From NCBI GenBank assembly GCA_020055645.1, contig CM034546.1, positions 75,826,001-75,890,000 on the forward strand: DNA of 64,000 bases, written 5' to 3'. A model generated the notes under the pieces. That model did not search any database. It had not been told where the DNA came from and saw only the letters and a list, made by a program, of their open reading frames with translations. Position 1 is the first letter of the stretch; every line of letters begins with the position of its first letter. Shown here piece after piece: positions 19,681 through 31,405 of the stretch. Source of the stretch: Tomocerus qinae. Lineage: Eukaryota > Arthropoda > Collembola > Entomobryomorpha > Tomoceridae. The position numbers and the translations under genes are program-made.

Positions 19681-22659
19681 CTTAGTTCGAAGTAAATATT
19701 TAGCAACAGTTTTAGTTTTGATTATCGAGCATTATTAAGTAATTAACATTATTTCAGAGTCACTATAGCTATTGTAAAAGATAAGAGACGATAACAGAAG
19801 AAAAAACTATTAAAGAACAAAAATACTCTATTTTATTTTGTTCCCAAGTTAGATAAAGTATAAAAGGTCAGCACATGAGAGGAGCGTGGGTTTAAATAAT
19901 TTATTGTTTTTATTTATTTACTGGGTCATCAAGTTGTACTGGTCACGGAGTCAAATGGTCTGTAAATTTAGCAAGACGAAAATATACACAAATATCGCAT
20001 TTTTATTCTGCCCTTGAAATGAAAATGAAACTTTCGGTTGGGGTTTTGGAAGCTTACTTATATCGAGTGTCAAAGGATATAAGCGGAGTGATAATGCAAT
20101 CAAATATTCTGTAGTGTTTTACAGCTTTAATGAGGCCAGTACTAATTCCTTATTCTCGCATGGCCATCAACCTACCACCAAAAAATCATCAAGCAAAGAA
20201 GGTTGATGGTACTTGCTGGTATTTGTATTGCCCTTATCTGAAAAACCCTTGTTAAAAATGTCCGATAATCATACTATATGTAGTTCGTAGATGCACATTG
20301 ACTATTTCCTTGATTCAGAATAAAAAAGTTTCATCAAATGTTCAACTTACATTTCCAGTGGTTGTCATTTTAGCTGAAATACTACAATTGAGAAAGAAGA
20401 CACGGTTTCTTGGGTTTTGATTTGGGCGTTTAGTAGTAGTAGTGGTAGCTAAACTGAATGCTATGTATTAATGCAATCATGTAGATGAAAATAAATATTA
20501 ATTGCCATCTTTTTCCACTGAATTTGCGCCTTGTGCCTGTGGTTCGGATTTCAATTGATGAATTTCATACACTGCAAAAAGAACGTTAATAAATATTAAC
20601 TGGGTAATGATTTTAGATTTCGCTGCAGAAAATCTTAGTTTTATATTTCACTTCTGATTAGTATTTCTTCTGTTCTTCTATGTCCAAACTGTCCACTTTC
20701 TGATACAAGACAAACCATGAGATGTTGTCTAAACTCAAAAGTTATCTATAAGAAGGCCAACGCTTACAAAAGCTATTTATAGTTTAATGAAACCTTGAAT
20801 AGTATATTAGGTATGATGTTTTGCGTTTTGCTATGATGGCACTATTGGCACGGTTGACAACAAGCTGAGACTCAACTCTACAAACGTTAGTATAATAAGT
20901 AAAACGGTACTATTTTATTCAAACAACGCTAAGCTGCCAAAAAGTAAGAGACAAGAGAGTTCCTAGTCCATTTTGACTGAATTTTAATAAAAGACTTGAC
21001 TTGACGTACAATGTATAGTCGTGAGTTAATTTCATATTAATAAAGCCTAGTAAGTTTTTAATTTAGTTATCCATGAAACTCTGCGTATCTCATTTACTAA
21101 TGAGGCGATACAAAATTACTAAGCAAAGTTCTTGGGAACAAGACTAGCTAGATTCGTGATGGTTTATAGTCCGTTTAGTTTTGAATAAATATAGGTATAA
21201 TATGTACATGCACTGCACAAGTAATATCATCAGCACATCAGTAGTTTTATAATTATATCGTTAATTTTAGTCGATATTACTTTCGCTATCACAATGTAAG
21301 CATAGCCACTAGTTCTCAAAGTTACTAATTAATGGAACTTAATAGACCATTCACTTTCTTTGCTTTTATTCTCACCTACTCAAATTAATTTTATTTAAGT
21401 TTGAATATCGTAATATAAATTATTGAAATACAACATTGTTCAGTCCAGGAATGATTAGGTCATGCTTTAATGATGAACAAGTATAGAATTAAAAATAATT
21501 ATGTAATGTTTATATATATGCTTAGTTATTATAGTTCAATTCAAATAAACCTCATAAACAAACGTAATTTGTAAATTATTACATTAGGTACGCATTTTAC
21601 GTAGGCATAAAACAAAACTTTATTGTTTGAAGTCAGCAAGTTCAAAATTTTTCTCAAGCAAAGAAACGCATGTGTGTGAACTCAATCTAAAAGTCTCTGA
21701 CTTAAAAGATAACTTTCCCCTGAGTCAGCTCTGTTGTCTTTGTCTGTGACACTTTAGTTCGTTAAACAACTTCTACTTACAAATCAAATAGAAGTAAACG
21801 TAAGTCAATAATAATAACTCACTGTCATGGTCGGACAAAATTATAGATTAGAATAATGTACGTATCGTCACAAAAAATGTCAATCCAATCAATTTAATAT
21901 CACGAAACTTTAACTTGCATTTTAAATAACACAATGAGCAATTACTATTGTAAGTACATTTCGTTGATAATAAATTATGCGCATATCAGCGATTAATCTC
22001 GCCTGCGTCTTATTTTTTGCAACCAAAATAATATTATTGCTGAATTGCATTAAAACATATCATACAATATTTGTCTTAAACAAACCTGGTCTTATGGTCC
22101 ATGTCCCAGAATAACAAATAGAAACGCAAAATAATATCTATGTTGTAGTGAGCTATAAGAATCTTCTCAGGCAAGTCACTACGTTAATTATTGCTACATT
22201 TTTAGAAGAAATTTTTCATGTGTATTTAGTGTTCATAGTATAGTTATTATTTCTACACAATTAATCATCAAACTAAATTCAAATTACTTCATACTTTTCA
22301 AACTGAGTTTTGTACAAGACCCGGAAAAATAAGTCCCGCCACTTAGACTCAATGTTCCATTTTACCCGGCTAAAAATGGTTTTTACCATCCGACCGGCTA
22401 AATTGCTGATATAACAAGCAATGGACCTAAATGGCCAAAAATTATTGCTTTTTAAGTTGCCACTATATGAAGGATGATTTTCTCAATTCAGTGAGCTCAA
22501 TTTTATATTTTTTGGCCATTTTGGCAATGACTGACAAATAATTTCAACCAGCCGACTATCCATTTAAGTCGGCCGGCTAGAAACCCAACACTGGTCAATT
22601 CCAATGAGATTTGTCAGTTGAAATTGTATATAAAACACAGTGGCGGGCTTAGGTATATC

Positions 22660-22858
22660 GTTCTTTGTAAGTAAACCACTAACTAGCTATAATAAAGTCC
22701 GGGCTTTTAAATATCTCCTTCCATCATCCATCGAGTTGGCACGTTGGCAATAGTATCTTCCGCATTGTGCTGTGCATTGTACCAGAGGTTTGAGAACGTG
22801 AACTTGTTTGTGTGAAGGGAAGCGATTTCTAATATTGAATTGGCAAGATAACTTGTAG
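22660..22858 (+). promoter_or_regulatory. Possible promoter and non-coding first exon of the F-box gene
   Basis: A relatively GC-balanced stretch after a TTTTAAATA element (about 22,706) ends at TTGTAG|GTAAAG (donor 22,859). A matching acceptor, CATTCTAG at 23,998, lies 30 bp before the F-box start codon. This would make a 5' UTR intron of about 1.14 kb. It rests on sequence signals only; there is no transcript evidence. Confidence 0.3.
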
Positions 22859-24027
22859 GTAAAGTAAAAAATTTGATTTTAAGTTTTTCATTTTCATGGG
22901 TTTTTTAAATGGCGTTTGACAGATATTATTATGTAGTGATTGATAAATGATTGACAAAAAACCATCTTCTAAGTTAGGTAGGGTCAAGGGTTCTAAACTT
23001 CAAAAAATAGAATTCAAGGGTAGGTCCACTAAATGACAAATGAAAAATCGTCAATCGTAACAAATAAATAGCATACATACTTTTACATGACTTTTCCGAC
23101 ACATTTCAATAGATATTTTCTAGTCTTCTTCAATGACAATTTCTTATTTTTAATATTGGAAAATGTACACTTCAAAGTAAATTTTAATTTTAACTGAAAA
23201 TATTAAAAACAATTTTACCTTATTTTTAAATGGTCCCACCAGCCACCTGTTATTTAATAATTAGGTAATAAGCGTTAATTCAATTCCATTTAATGTTTAA
23301 TTATTCAGTTTTTGCCTTAAGTCCATAATTCATTTCATCTGTTGTCTGTGATCATTGGTTGGTGAAAATTTTATTTGTTCGATTAATTAATTACTGGCTG
23401 ATCAAGCTATTTCAAGTTGTAGGTCCCAATTTTTATTCAGCATTTAATTCAAAATGAAAAAATAAAAATTTTTTTACATGCCCGTTACCACCTATTTTTA
23501 TGTAGAAGTATTTAACGTTAAATACTATTAAAACCATTAGTAAAATAGTGGTGAATGGTATTTTGTACACTGATGACTGAGCGTATATAGCTACATCAAT
23601 ATACGTGTTTATTGACTACTATAATTTACTAAATAGATGTAAGCATAGCATATAGGTAATAGTTATATAAAGCTAGGTACATGTTATTTATTATAGGTTT
23701 ACTAGGTACTTTCGTTTCGGTGTAAATTTTATGACTGTACTGGCTCAGTTGAATGTCAGTGCAATGCAACTTTTAAGCATTTTGTATTCCTTCTAAACAA
23801 TAACACAAATAAGCTATATTTAATTTGTTGTGTTTACTTTAATATTCACGTCTCATGATACGTATTGCTAAATTTAGATCATATAACTGACTGTTGATTT
23901 GACAGTAATATTTTTACTCTGTAACTAGATCACATTTAATTTCAAGTTCTGTGGTTTTGATTTGAAATAATAATAATATTCTACATTTGACATTCTAGGA
24001 AAGGACTTTTATTACACTGAATACACG

Positions 24028-26142
24028 ATGGCAGGCAATGGAAATTTGGCCGAAGGTGAAGTGAAGAAATTCAGTGCTATTTGTTCTCTAGCTTTTTCGA
24101 ATGACCTGGTAAGTAAAATGTTTAAATCAAAATTCAAAATTCGATTATGTATCTTTTAAACTAAATTAAATATTGAATTATGTAGGTATAGGTATGTATA
24201 GTTGCATATTCATCATATTTTACTGCGTTATTATGTTAGATATGGGGCTAGTAGAAAAGATTTGAGTCAAGAAATATTTTAAGTAGTTTATTCATTTATG
24301 CCAAAAACCTATAATATTAAATAAGTTATTGACAAAGATGGTTAATATTCCTGTGGGCAATAACACAGTAAAAATTATTAACAGCAAATATAGTGATCAA
24401 TGTAAAAACAGAAAGATAGAAAGAAAACAAATAAGCTGAATTATAAGTTATATTATAAGAATTATAAGTACTTACCTATTTCGACTTCTTATTTCTCATT
24501 TTAACATACAATTTTAAATACATTATTATTAATGTTTTTTAGTATGTAGCCATGACATATTTATTGAGGGTCCCATAAATCACACTTTACGAATAAGGGC
24601 ATCAATAATTTGTGATAATCTGTTTTGTTTTAGATTCTTGATCAGATATTCTCTTTCGTGGACTTTGAAACTCTTAGAAACTGCAGAAGAGTTTGCAGTA
24701 AGTGGAATTCTGTTATTACACCAAGCTTACAAAAGCAAGCCAAGATTGTTTGTCACCGTTTAAGCGTTAGAGTTAGCGCTGAGAATAGTTTTTCTATTTT
24801 CAAAAGCTTAATTTTCCCAGATGAATCGGATTTTAGCTTCACTTCCATTTCGTTGGTTGAAAGAATAGTTTGGAAGCTTTCAGCTGTAGAAAGATTTTTG
24901 TTCAATGAAGGAAGATTTATCACTGAGTTGGAAATAAACAATTTGGCTCTTTCAAATGATGGAGCTCAAGTAGGCGACGCAGTCGACATTTCGGGCCTTG
25001 TGACCCCAACTTTAAAAAAACTAGTACTTAACGGTTCTACAATTGCTTCAGCTGCTTTCCCTCCTGTCCCAGCTTCGTTGAATTGGAGCTCTCTTGCTTC
25101 CATTGACACTTTGTCTGTAAGTGGCATCCGAATAATTTTGAGTGACACTAAAATTTCCCCAGTTGAACTGAATCTGCGAGTAGATAATCAATATTTCAGG
25201 AGCAATGGTATTAAAATGCATTTTGGAAGTTTATTTTTGCAACGGTTTATCAATTTTGATCGCCTGGAGAGATTGATAATCCAGGACACTCATCCTTTAT
25301 GGGACATGGTTGGCACGAAGACACTGAAGAATCTTAAAGTTTATAATCTACACAACATCATTAATTGGGGATCATCTGGATGGACTGTCGAGAATATGGA
25401 GCTACAAGGTACTGCTTTGACAATCAAGACAAGAGTGAATGTCAACGAATTGATTGTACGCAAAAGTCTAGTTGATCTTAATGCTATACCGAAAACCATC
25501 AGAAAATTGGTATTGGAGGACTGCATTGGAGAAATAATTGGCTCTACTGCACCCGTAAATTTTCCAGATTTACAATGCTTAGTCATTATGACTAAAACAT
25601 GTTTGGACATTCCTTCCTATTTCACGCATTGTGACAACATTACAGAAATGAGCATTTGCAATCATCCAGTTGCCGAATTGTACACTGAAAGTTTACCTAA
25701 AAATCTTGAAAAGTTGTTTTTGAATCCGCAATACAGCATCGTAGGAACTCGAGCAACCAAGTTGGATTATCTTGTTTTGGCTGATCGTCATCCAAATGAC
25801 ATGGATGGGAGGGAACTATCCCACTTGCCTGCAAAACATCTGGTTTTTCTGAATTGCACTTGGGGACATGTAAATTTCAATGATTATTGCGTTCGGAAGC
25901 TTACCCAAATTTCTCAAAATTTGTGCGAGACGGTCACTGTTGGTCCATTTTCTTGGGATGCTGTAAACAAAAAAAAATTCACGGAATCGACCTTCAGTGA
26001 TTACATACTCACTGGAGAAGGGGAAACTGAATATTTTTATGTATTCAAAGCCGGAGTTGGCAAAGTCATTGGTGGATACTTGGTTCGCCGAAATATTGAC
26101 AACATCGCAAAGCATTGTAAAAAGTACGTTGTAAGCAACTAA
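24028..26142 (+). CDS. F-box protein with long leucine-rich C-terminal region
   Basis: Exons are 24,028-24,108 and 24,634-26,142; the intron has GTAAGT and TTTTAG ends, phase 0, giving 529 residues. The F-box starts at the exon 2 boundary: LDQIFSFVDFETLRNCRRVC then KWNSVI (about residues 28-57). This matches the family plan of IFxxL/V ... L ... CRxVCxxW. F-box proteins bind SKP1 and choose substrates for an SCF ubiquitin ligase. The remaining 460 residues have irregular leucine-rich repeats (LKKLVLNGS, LKNLKVYNL, IRKLVLEDC) and a conserved tail (DMDGRELSHLPAKHL, ETVTVGPFSWD). The gene is paralogous to the one at 46,862-48,770, with the same exon plan. It looks intact. Confidence 0.88.
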
Positions 26143-27738
26143 TCTTGCTTGTCCTGGAAATGATGGATCAAATGCTGTTTTTGGATTTCAATGCTAATTT
26201 TAAATAAAAATTAATTTTATTGGCTTGTATGAATGAATAAGAATTAGCAAAAGCTCCGTAGTGAGAAATCAAAATACTAACAGTTTGCTAATTATTCAAA
26301 GCTCCTAAAGAGAAAGTTTGCTTCAAATCGTATGGATAAGCATAAAGGCTTTTGCTGCAAATGTGCAAATACAGTTATTTTACAATTGCAGAATTTACGT
26401 CCTAATTTATAAGAGTCACAATAAGTCTATAGTTGCCCCAAACCTTATAATCAGCACCCACTCCAAAACGACATGTCATATCAGGCGTAATAACCTTCCA
26501 TTCCTCTTATATCAAATTAATCTCATTTGGTAACCGTGGTTACTAAACTAAACATGCAATTTTGAACTCTCGTTATGAAGGAGAAACTTTTGTTTTGATT
26601 TTATTCATGCCGTTTGCTTCAAATCGGAGCAAAAATTATGACTAACAAAGTTTTTGATTTTGACTTGGATACAGACAGTATTAGCTAAACCTGTTCCTTC
26701 GATTTTTATTCATAAACTTTAAAATTTTCACTTTAAAAAGTGGAGTTACTTTTTCTTATTCATTCCAGCCTTTATGTTTTTCATTGATGTTCACGATCTA
26801 CCAATTAGTATGCTATAGTGGTAATTGTAATTGCTTTATTCTCAGACATAATATACAAATTCAATTGTAGTTATGGTAATTGTAGTCTATTTGGGTGTTT
26901 AGTATATTAGTAACAATTTAACCATTAGTAAATTGTAGTTTACTTTAGAAAAGTATAGTTTAGCTGTGTTCTTACACTAAATGTACAGAAAATTTATTCA
27001 TATAAACTGATTTTTTGTTGTTTGAACTTTTTTGTTTTACATTTGTTATTAATGATTTTGGTATCTTTCTCGGTCTTAGTGCGCCTATTTACAATATCAT
27101 TTACATTTACAATCAAATTGTAATTTTTCAAGATGAGATGTAAGTCTTTCGTTAATTTACATACATTCAGAGAAGTTATACAAAACTTGTTATGCTATGT
27201 TTTACTTCTATATACGTAGTGAAAGTATCTTTGCTAAAAATCCCATTCTTGTTGATATATCTGGAATATTATAGTTGGCTTGTTAGTTTCCATCTGTTAT
27301 TCAGAATATCTGACCAATCAAAATAACTGACGACAATCCTAGATCTTTACTAAATAACTTGCAAGTATGATAGCAGATAATGTTTTATAAATATATATAG
27401 ATAGATATAAAGTTGTAGATATAAAATTATAAATACTGTCATTCGCCCTGTGCGTGTATCTTTATATTGACCTCAAATAATCTTTTGTTTGTACAAGTTT
27501 GAAACTCTTAAGTGAATTAAAATAAAATATATTATAAGTTACTACTTATATTCCATTTTGACGTAAATAATAATTTGTTTCTCTTTGGGTATTGTTTCAA
27601 TGTTCATGATTTAATACCTTGATACTTATTTGTTACAATAAAAAAATACAAAATGTTGAAATAAGTCTTGAAACAAAATTTAATATAGATAAGCATTAAA
27701 ATGTCACATAAACATAATTTTAGGTTTTGATAGACTTT
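26143..27738. other. Intergenic, AT-rich
   Basis: This contains the F-box 3' UTR (AATAAA-like signals near 26,200) and about 1.5 kb of AT-rich sequence with no supported exon or repeat. Confidence 0.5.
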
Positions 27739-29724
27739 TTAATTAATCGCTGTTACTTGGTTTTTTGAACAGGGCATAATTCGTTCTCTGATATTTAACA
27801 TTGATTGACATACAGTTGCGATACTTTGAAAGATATTTCGGAAAGAAAATTTAGAAAGTACATGACGTAATACTTCCACGAGTAATATGAAAGCGGAGAC
27901 AAGAAATAGATAGCCAGACAAAATAAAAATTGTGTGAATTTTCATATTGAGACTTATGCCTATAGGTTGCTCGTCGTTGTATTTGATTTCCAAATAAGAG
28001 ATTTTAGACGGGAGGTAGAGTTTATATAAATATTGGTCTTTCCAATTATTTAAAAATCCTTTGTCTAACATTTGTTGAAAATAGGAATGAAAATTGTAGC
28101 GAAAACACTTTTCAAAGTAATAGCTAAGTGGCTGTGTGATTGCAATTTCTTTGGTTGTCATACACACTCCGTCGGTTAAAAGATTAGTAGGGATTAATGG
28201 AATGAAATATTTTCCGCCTTGTGCATCGACGAGATTAAATAATTTCATTGAGTAATTAGTAAGTAATTTGAAACTAGCTTGGTCAAAGGAGTAACTCTTG
28301 TTAATGAAACTTTTCGCGGATTTCTCCGTTTGCCAATTATATTTGTAAATACTCGTATTCATTATTTTCAGTAATTTATTTAATCTAAAGACATCCGTTT
28401 TGTCTTGATACAAACTTCTCCGCTGGTCTTTCTGCAGTAATAGTTTGTAGTTATTTTCCAAGAGTTCTTTAAAATCCCAAAACTGTCTTCTTTCTGGAGG
28501 AACGACAATTTCGCTGGTAATATAAGTTCCATACTGAATAGTAATTACAAATCCCATTACTACTATTATAAGGTAGAGAATATTTTTTCTATTGTAAAAT
28601 GCAGACTGATCTAGAAGTACGGATATTATCGAAATAAAAATGAAATCGACTTTTTTGTAAAGTGTTGAGCCATTGGTCGTTGTAATAAACAAAAGTAAAA
28701 ATGAAATTGGAAATAAAGAAAAAATTAATATCCAGCAATATTCATCAAATGTTCTCTGAATTAAAACCGTGAGATGTACGTCAAGATATTGAGATCTGGA
28801 CTCGCAGTAATATGGAATCATTGTATCGAAAGATTCAATGAAAATCGTCATTTCTGGTTCATTGTAGTTATAAGTGGAGATATATTTTCCCAACATTTGA
28901 ATATTTCCACAGCTTTGTGATACAAATCCGCGTCTTGGTATCATTTTTCTATTTGTATACAGTGCAGTGAAATTTAATCTGTCTCCCATTGTCGAAACTG
29001 CTCTGAAGGAATTACGACAGTCATAATTTGATTTAATTATAGAATAAATACTTTCCTTGCATTTTGGAATAATTTCATTTCTGTCCATTTGGAATTCAGA
29101 AGTGATGCCTCCAATAATTATTCCGTGCAGATGTCCGTTGAAACTATTCCAAATTCTCTCCCAGCCTTCTCCCAAGGTAGTGGATTCGATTTCTTGGAAG
29201 GGAGGATAATAGTCCCAACGCCAGTCTCTGTAAAGGTGCACGGTGAAAGCTGAAAGACTCTCCGAACTTTCGATGACAAGTAAAAATAGTGGAGTAGTCA
29301 ACTCTTCCTTTAAGAATAAATGCCAAAAGCGATTCATCCTCGATATTTTACCTACGTCGTAGACAATAATGAATGTGGAAGTGCCTCGGTTAACTTCTGT
29401 GCCAAAAAATCGACTCAGTTTATCGAAAGAGTAGTCTGGCTCCATGATAATATTTACACTGCAACGGCTATTCGACAAATCCCGTGGATTGTATTCGTCT
29501 CTGCCATAAGCTGATTTATTGTAATCGGAAGTTGCTACCGTCCATGGCTGGTTGTTTTGATTCGCCAATAAAAATTCTGTCTTCCACAAAGAATTTTTGA
29601 AGTTGACCATGTTGAAGTCGCAATTTTTATAAAATGACAAATTTTGGAAGCAATGAGCGAATTTAAAGGAAATAAAAATCCATAGCAAGAGTGCCTCGAA
29701 ATAGTTAATTCTTTCCACACCCAT
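27739..29724 (-). CDS. Divergent ionotropic receptor (IR)
   Basis: A single-exon ORF. I choose the Met at 29,724 because it is followed by a signal-peptide-like run (YFEALLLWIFISFKFAHC); this gives 661 residues, a normal IR length. The open frame extends upstream to 29,877. Order: extracellular N-terminal region, S1 half, TM1 (CWILIFSLFPISFLLLFI), pore-like VDFIFISIISVLLDQS, TM2 (ILYLIIVVMGFVITIQYG), S2 half with the EIAITQPLSYYFEKCF segment, and TM3 (IHTIFILSGYLFLVSAFILL). This is the layout of ionotropic glutamate-receptor-derived chemoreceptors in the dendritic membrane of sensory neurons. The glutamate-binding Arg/Thr/Asp residues are not clearly kept, as in divergent IRs. No stop or frameshift is present. 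Confidence 0.82.
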   Translation of the reverse strand: MGVERINYFEALLLWIFISFKFAHCFQNLSFYKNCDFNMVNFKNSLWKTEFLLANQNNQPWTVATSDYNKSAYGRDEYNPRDLSNSRCSVNIIMEPDYSFDKLSRFFGTEVNRGTSTFIIVYDVGKISRMNRFWHLFLKEELTTPLFLLVIESSESLSAFTVHLYRDWRWDYYPPFQEIESTTLGEGWERIWNSFNGHLHGIIIGGITSEFQMDRNEIIPKCKESIYSIIKSNYDCRNSFRAVSTMGDRLNFTALYTNRKMIPRRGFVSQSCGNIQMLGKYISTYNYNEPEMTIFIESFDTMIPYYCESRSQYLDVHLTVLIQRTFDEYCWILIFSLFPISFLLLFITTTNGSTLYKKVDFIFISIISVLLDQSAFYNRKNILYLIIVVMGFVITIQYGTYITSEIVVPPERRQFWDFKELLENNYKLLLQKDQRRSLYQDKTDVFRLNKLLKIMNTSIYKYNWQTEKSAKSFINKSYSFDQASFKLLTNYSMKLFNLVDAQGGKYFIPLIPTNLLTDGVCMTTKEIAITQPLSYYFEKCFRYNFHSYFQQMLDKGFLNNWKDQYLYKLYLPSKISYLEIKYNDEQPIGISLNMKIHTIFILSGYLFLVSAFILLVEVLRHVLSKFSFRNIFQSIATVCQSMLNIRERIMPCSKNQVTAIN

Positions 29725-30855
29725 TGTGTACAACTTACTAATTAGCAGAGCTATACAGAAGATACAGAAAAAATAAGAAACATTATTATATTGTTTGTTT
29801 GAATGGTATAACATAAATTCAATATAGAAACTGCTTTGTGTTCTCTTTTCCACCATGACTATGGATGCCAAACACAAATATATAGTAATTTAATGGTTTA
29901 TAAATAGTACCTAATATTCCTATAGTTGTATATGGAAGCAGACTTGGGAGCGATTTAATTAATTTAGGGCTTATTTATAAGCCTATCTCTTGTTGAGATA
30001 CAGTATGTGCAAAAAATTACCAAAAAACAAGTCTCACTAAATGAGATGATACAGAGGCTACCTTTAACGATCATTGTGTCACTTGTGATTTGGTCTCCTA
30101 TATTATTCCTATGTATTTTACACGAACTTTTCAATTGTAATTATGAATACAAAATAAAATTTTAACCCCTCTATAAATTGTTTAAACGAATTTATTTGTC
30201 TTACTGTCATAACATGACAAAATTTTTAATGGTATACAATCTATATAAACATTCTAAATATTTCCTGGAAATCCAATTGTCGCGTGCGTCTGCTTAATGT
30301 TTAGTCTTCCAGTCCACTAATAAATAGGATTCTTTATTTACTAGATATTTAATCCTATTGTCAATGATTTTACTCCGAATATTTTTCCATGAAATACAAA
30401 TGTATATTGAAGAGTATAATAAGATTCTTAAACCTTTAAATAACCAAAAAGCACCTATTTTGTAATTTTGATAGACGAAAAGGCATTATGCCGTGTAGTC
30501 ATTTTTGCAGTGCTGTAGTAACCTCATTTAGCTCCGCTAACAACAGATAACTTTTCGTTAAACAAATTTTTAATGAAAAGGTGTTTATGTACGTATGTTT
30601 ATATGTATGTTTATGTACAGTTCCGCTTTATGATTTTTGGGAATTTTAGGCAGAGGCTATATAATCAAAATTAGATAAATGTGAGTAAAAATAGCATACA
30701 TTTTTGAGATGGAACTTATGGGGGATCCTAAGTAAAGTATTGAAACGAATCATTACTGTTTTAATTAATCAATATAGTCTGGTATTAGATATTTTGGGGC
30801 CGGAAAATCGGAAAACAATTATTCCTGCTAGTTCATCGGAAATTGATGTGACGAA
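29725..30855. other. Intergenic, IR upstream region
   Basis: AT-rich with no supported exon. At about 30,590-30,615, GTTTATGTACGTATG/TTTATATGTATG forms a short tandem motif. Confidence 0.45.
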
Positions 30856-31042
30856 ACCACAATGTGACAAGCCATTCTCCGTCAAGAATGCCACAATGGG
30901 AAATACAAGCCATTTAATCAACGAGTCTACAATGTGACATCCCGGTAAGTAATTGGTACGGTATGGGACATTGTAGTCTCTATGATGGATTGGCTTGTTC
31001 CACTTTAGACTTCTTGATAGAATGGCTTGCCACATTGTAGTG
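30856..31042. mobile_element. Small foldback MITE, about 187 bp
   Basis: The left arm (CACAATGTGACAAGCCATTC ... TCTACAATGTGACATCCCGG) is the inverse of the right arm (TGGGACATTGTAGTCTC ... AATGGCTTGCCACATTGTAG), with arms near 90 bp. Fragments of the same motif occur at 8626-8708. No coding content. Confidence 0.75.
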
Positions 31043-31405
31043 TTAGTGCGACGACATGATATTTTATTAAACAATATGTAACAAAAACTTATTATTATAA
31101 TAATTAAAATCATTATTATAAATAAAACGTCAACTTATCAAGTCATACAAAGAACAAATATAAAACCAACAATTAAACCATATAACATTTAAATCAATAA
31201 TTTACTTCAATCAGTTCGGTCTACAAAAACTTCTGAACATTAAAAAACTGCATTGCCTAATCTAACAATAAGTCAAATACAAAGCAGGTATGTATCGGTA
31301 TACTACTATGTAACATATTTACAATCGGGTGATATTTAGACTGAAATAAGTCTCAATGCTAGATAGTGCGTTTTGGACTTATATTAATTTAAATCCAAAA
31401 ACGTT

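Larger units (their letters stand above)
18085..23995. other. Long AT-rich region upstream of the F-box gene
   Basis: Nearly 6 kb without a convincing exon. It holds a possible small secreted peptide exon (19,480) and a possible non-coding first exon of the F-box gene (about 22,660-22,858). Near 22,330-22,600 a stretch repeats GGCTAAAA, GACCGGCTAA and GGCCGGCTAG in both orientations, probably another degraded repeat. Confidence 0.5.

Noticed and set aside
29725..29877. Upstream extension of the IR reading frame (51 more codons)
   Set aside because: The extension would bury the signal peptide behind a hydrophilic start; the Met at 29,724 gives a normal IR layout.
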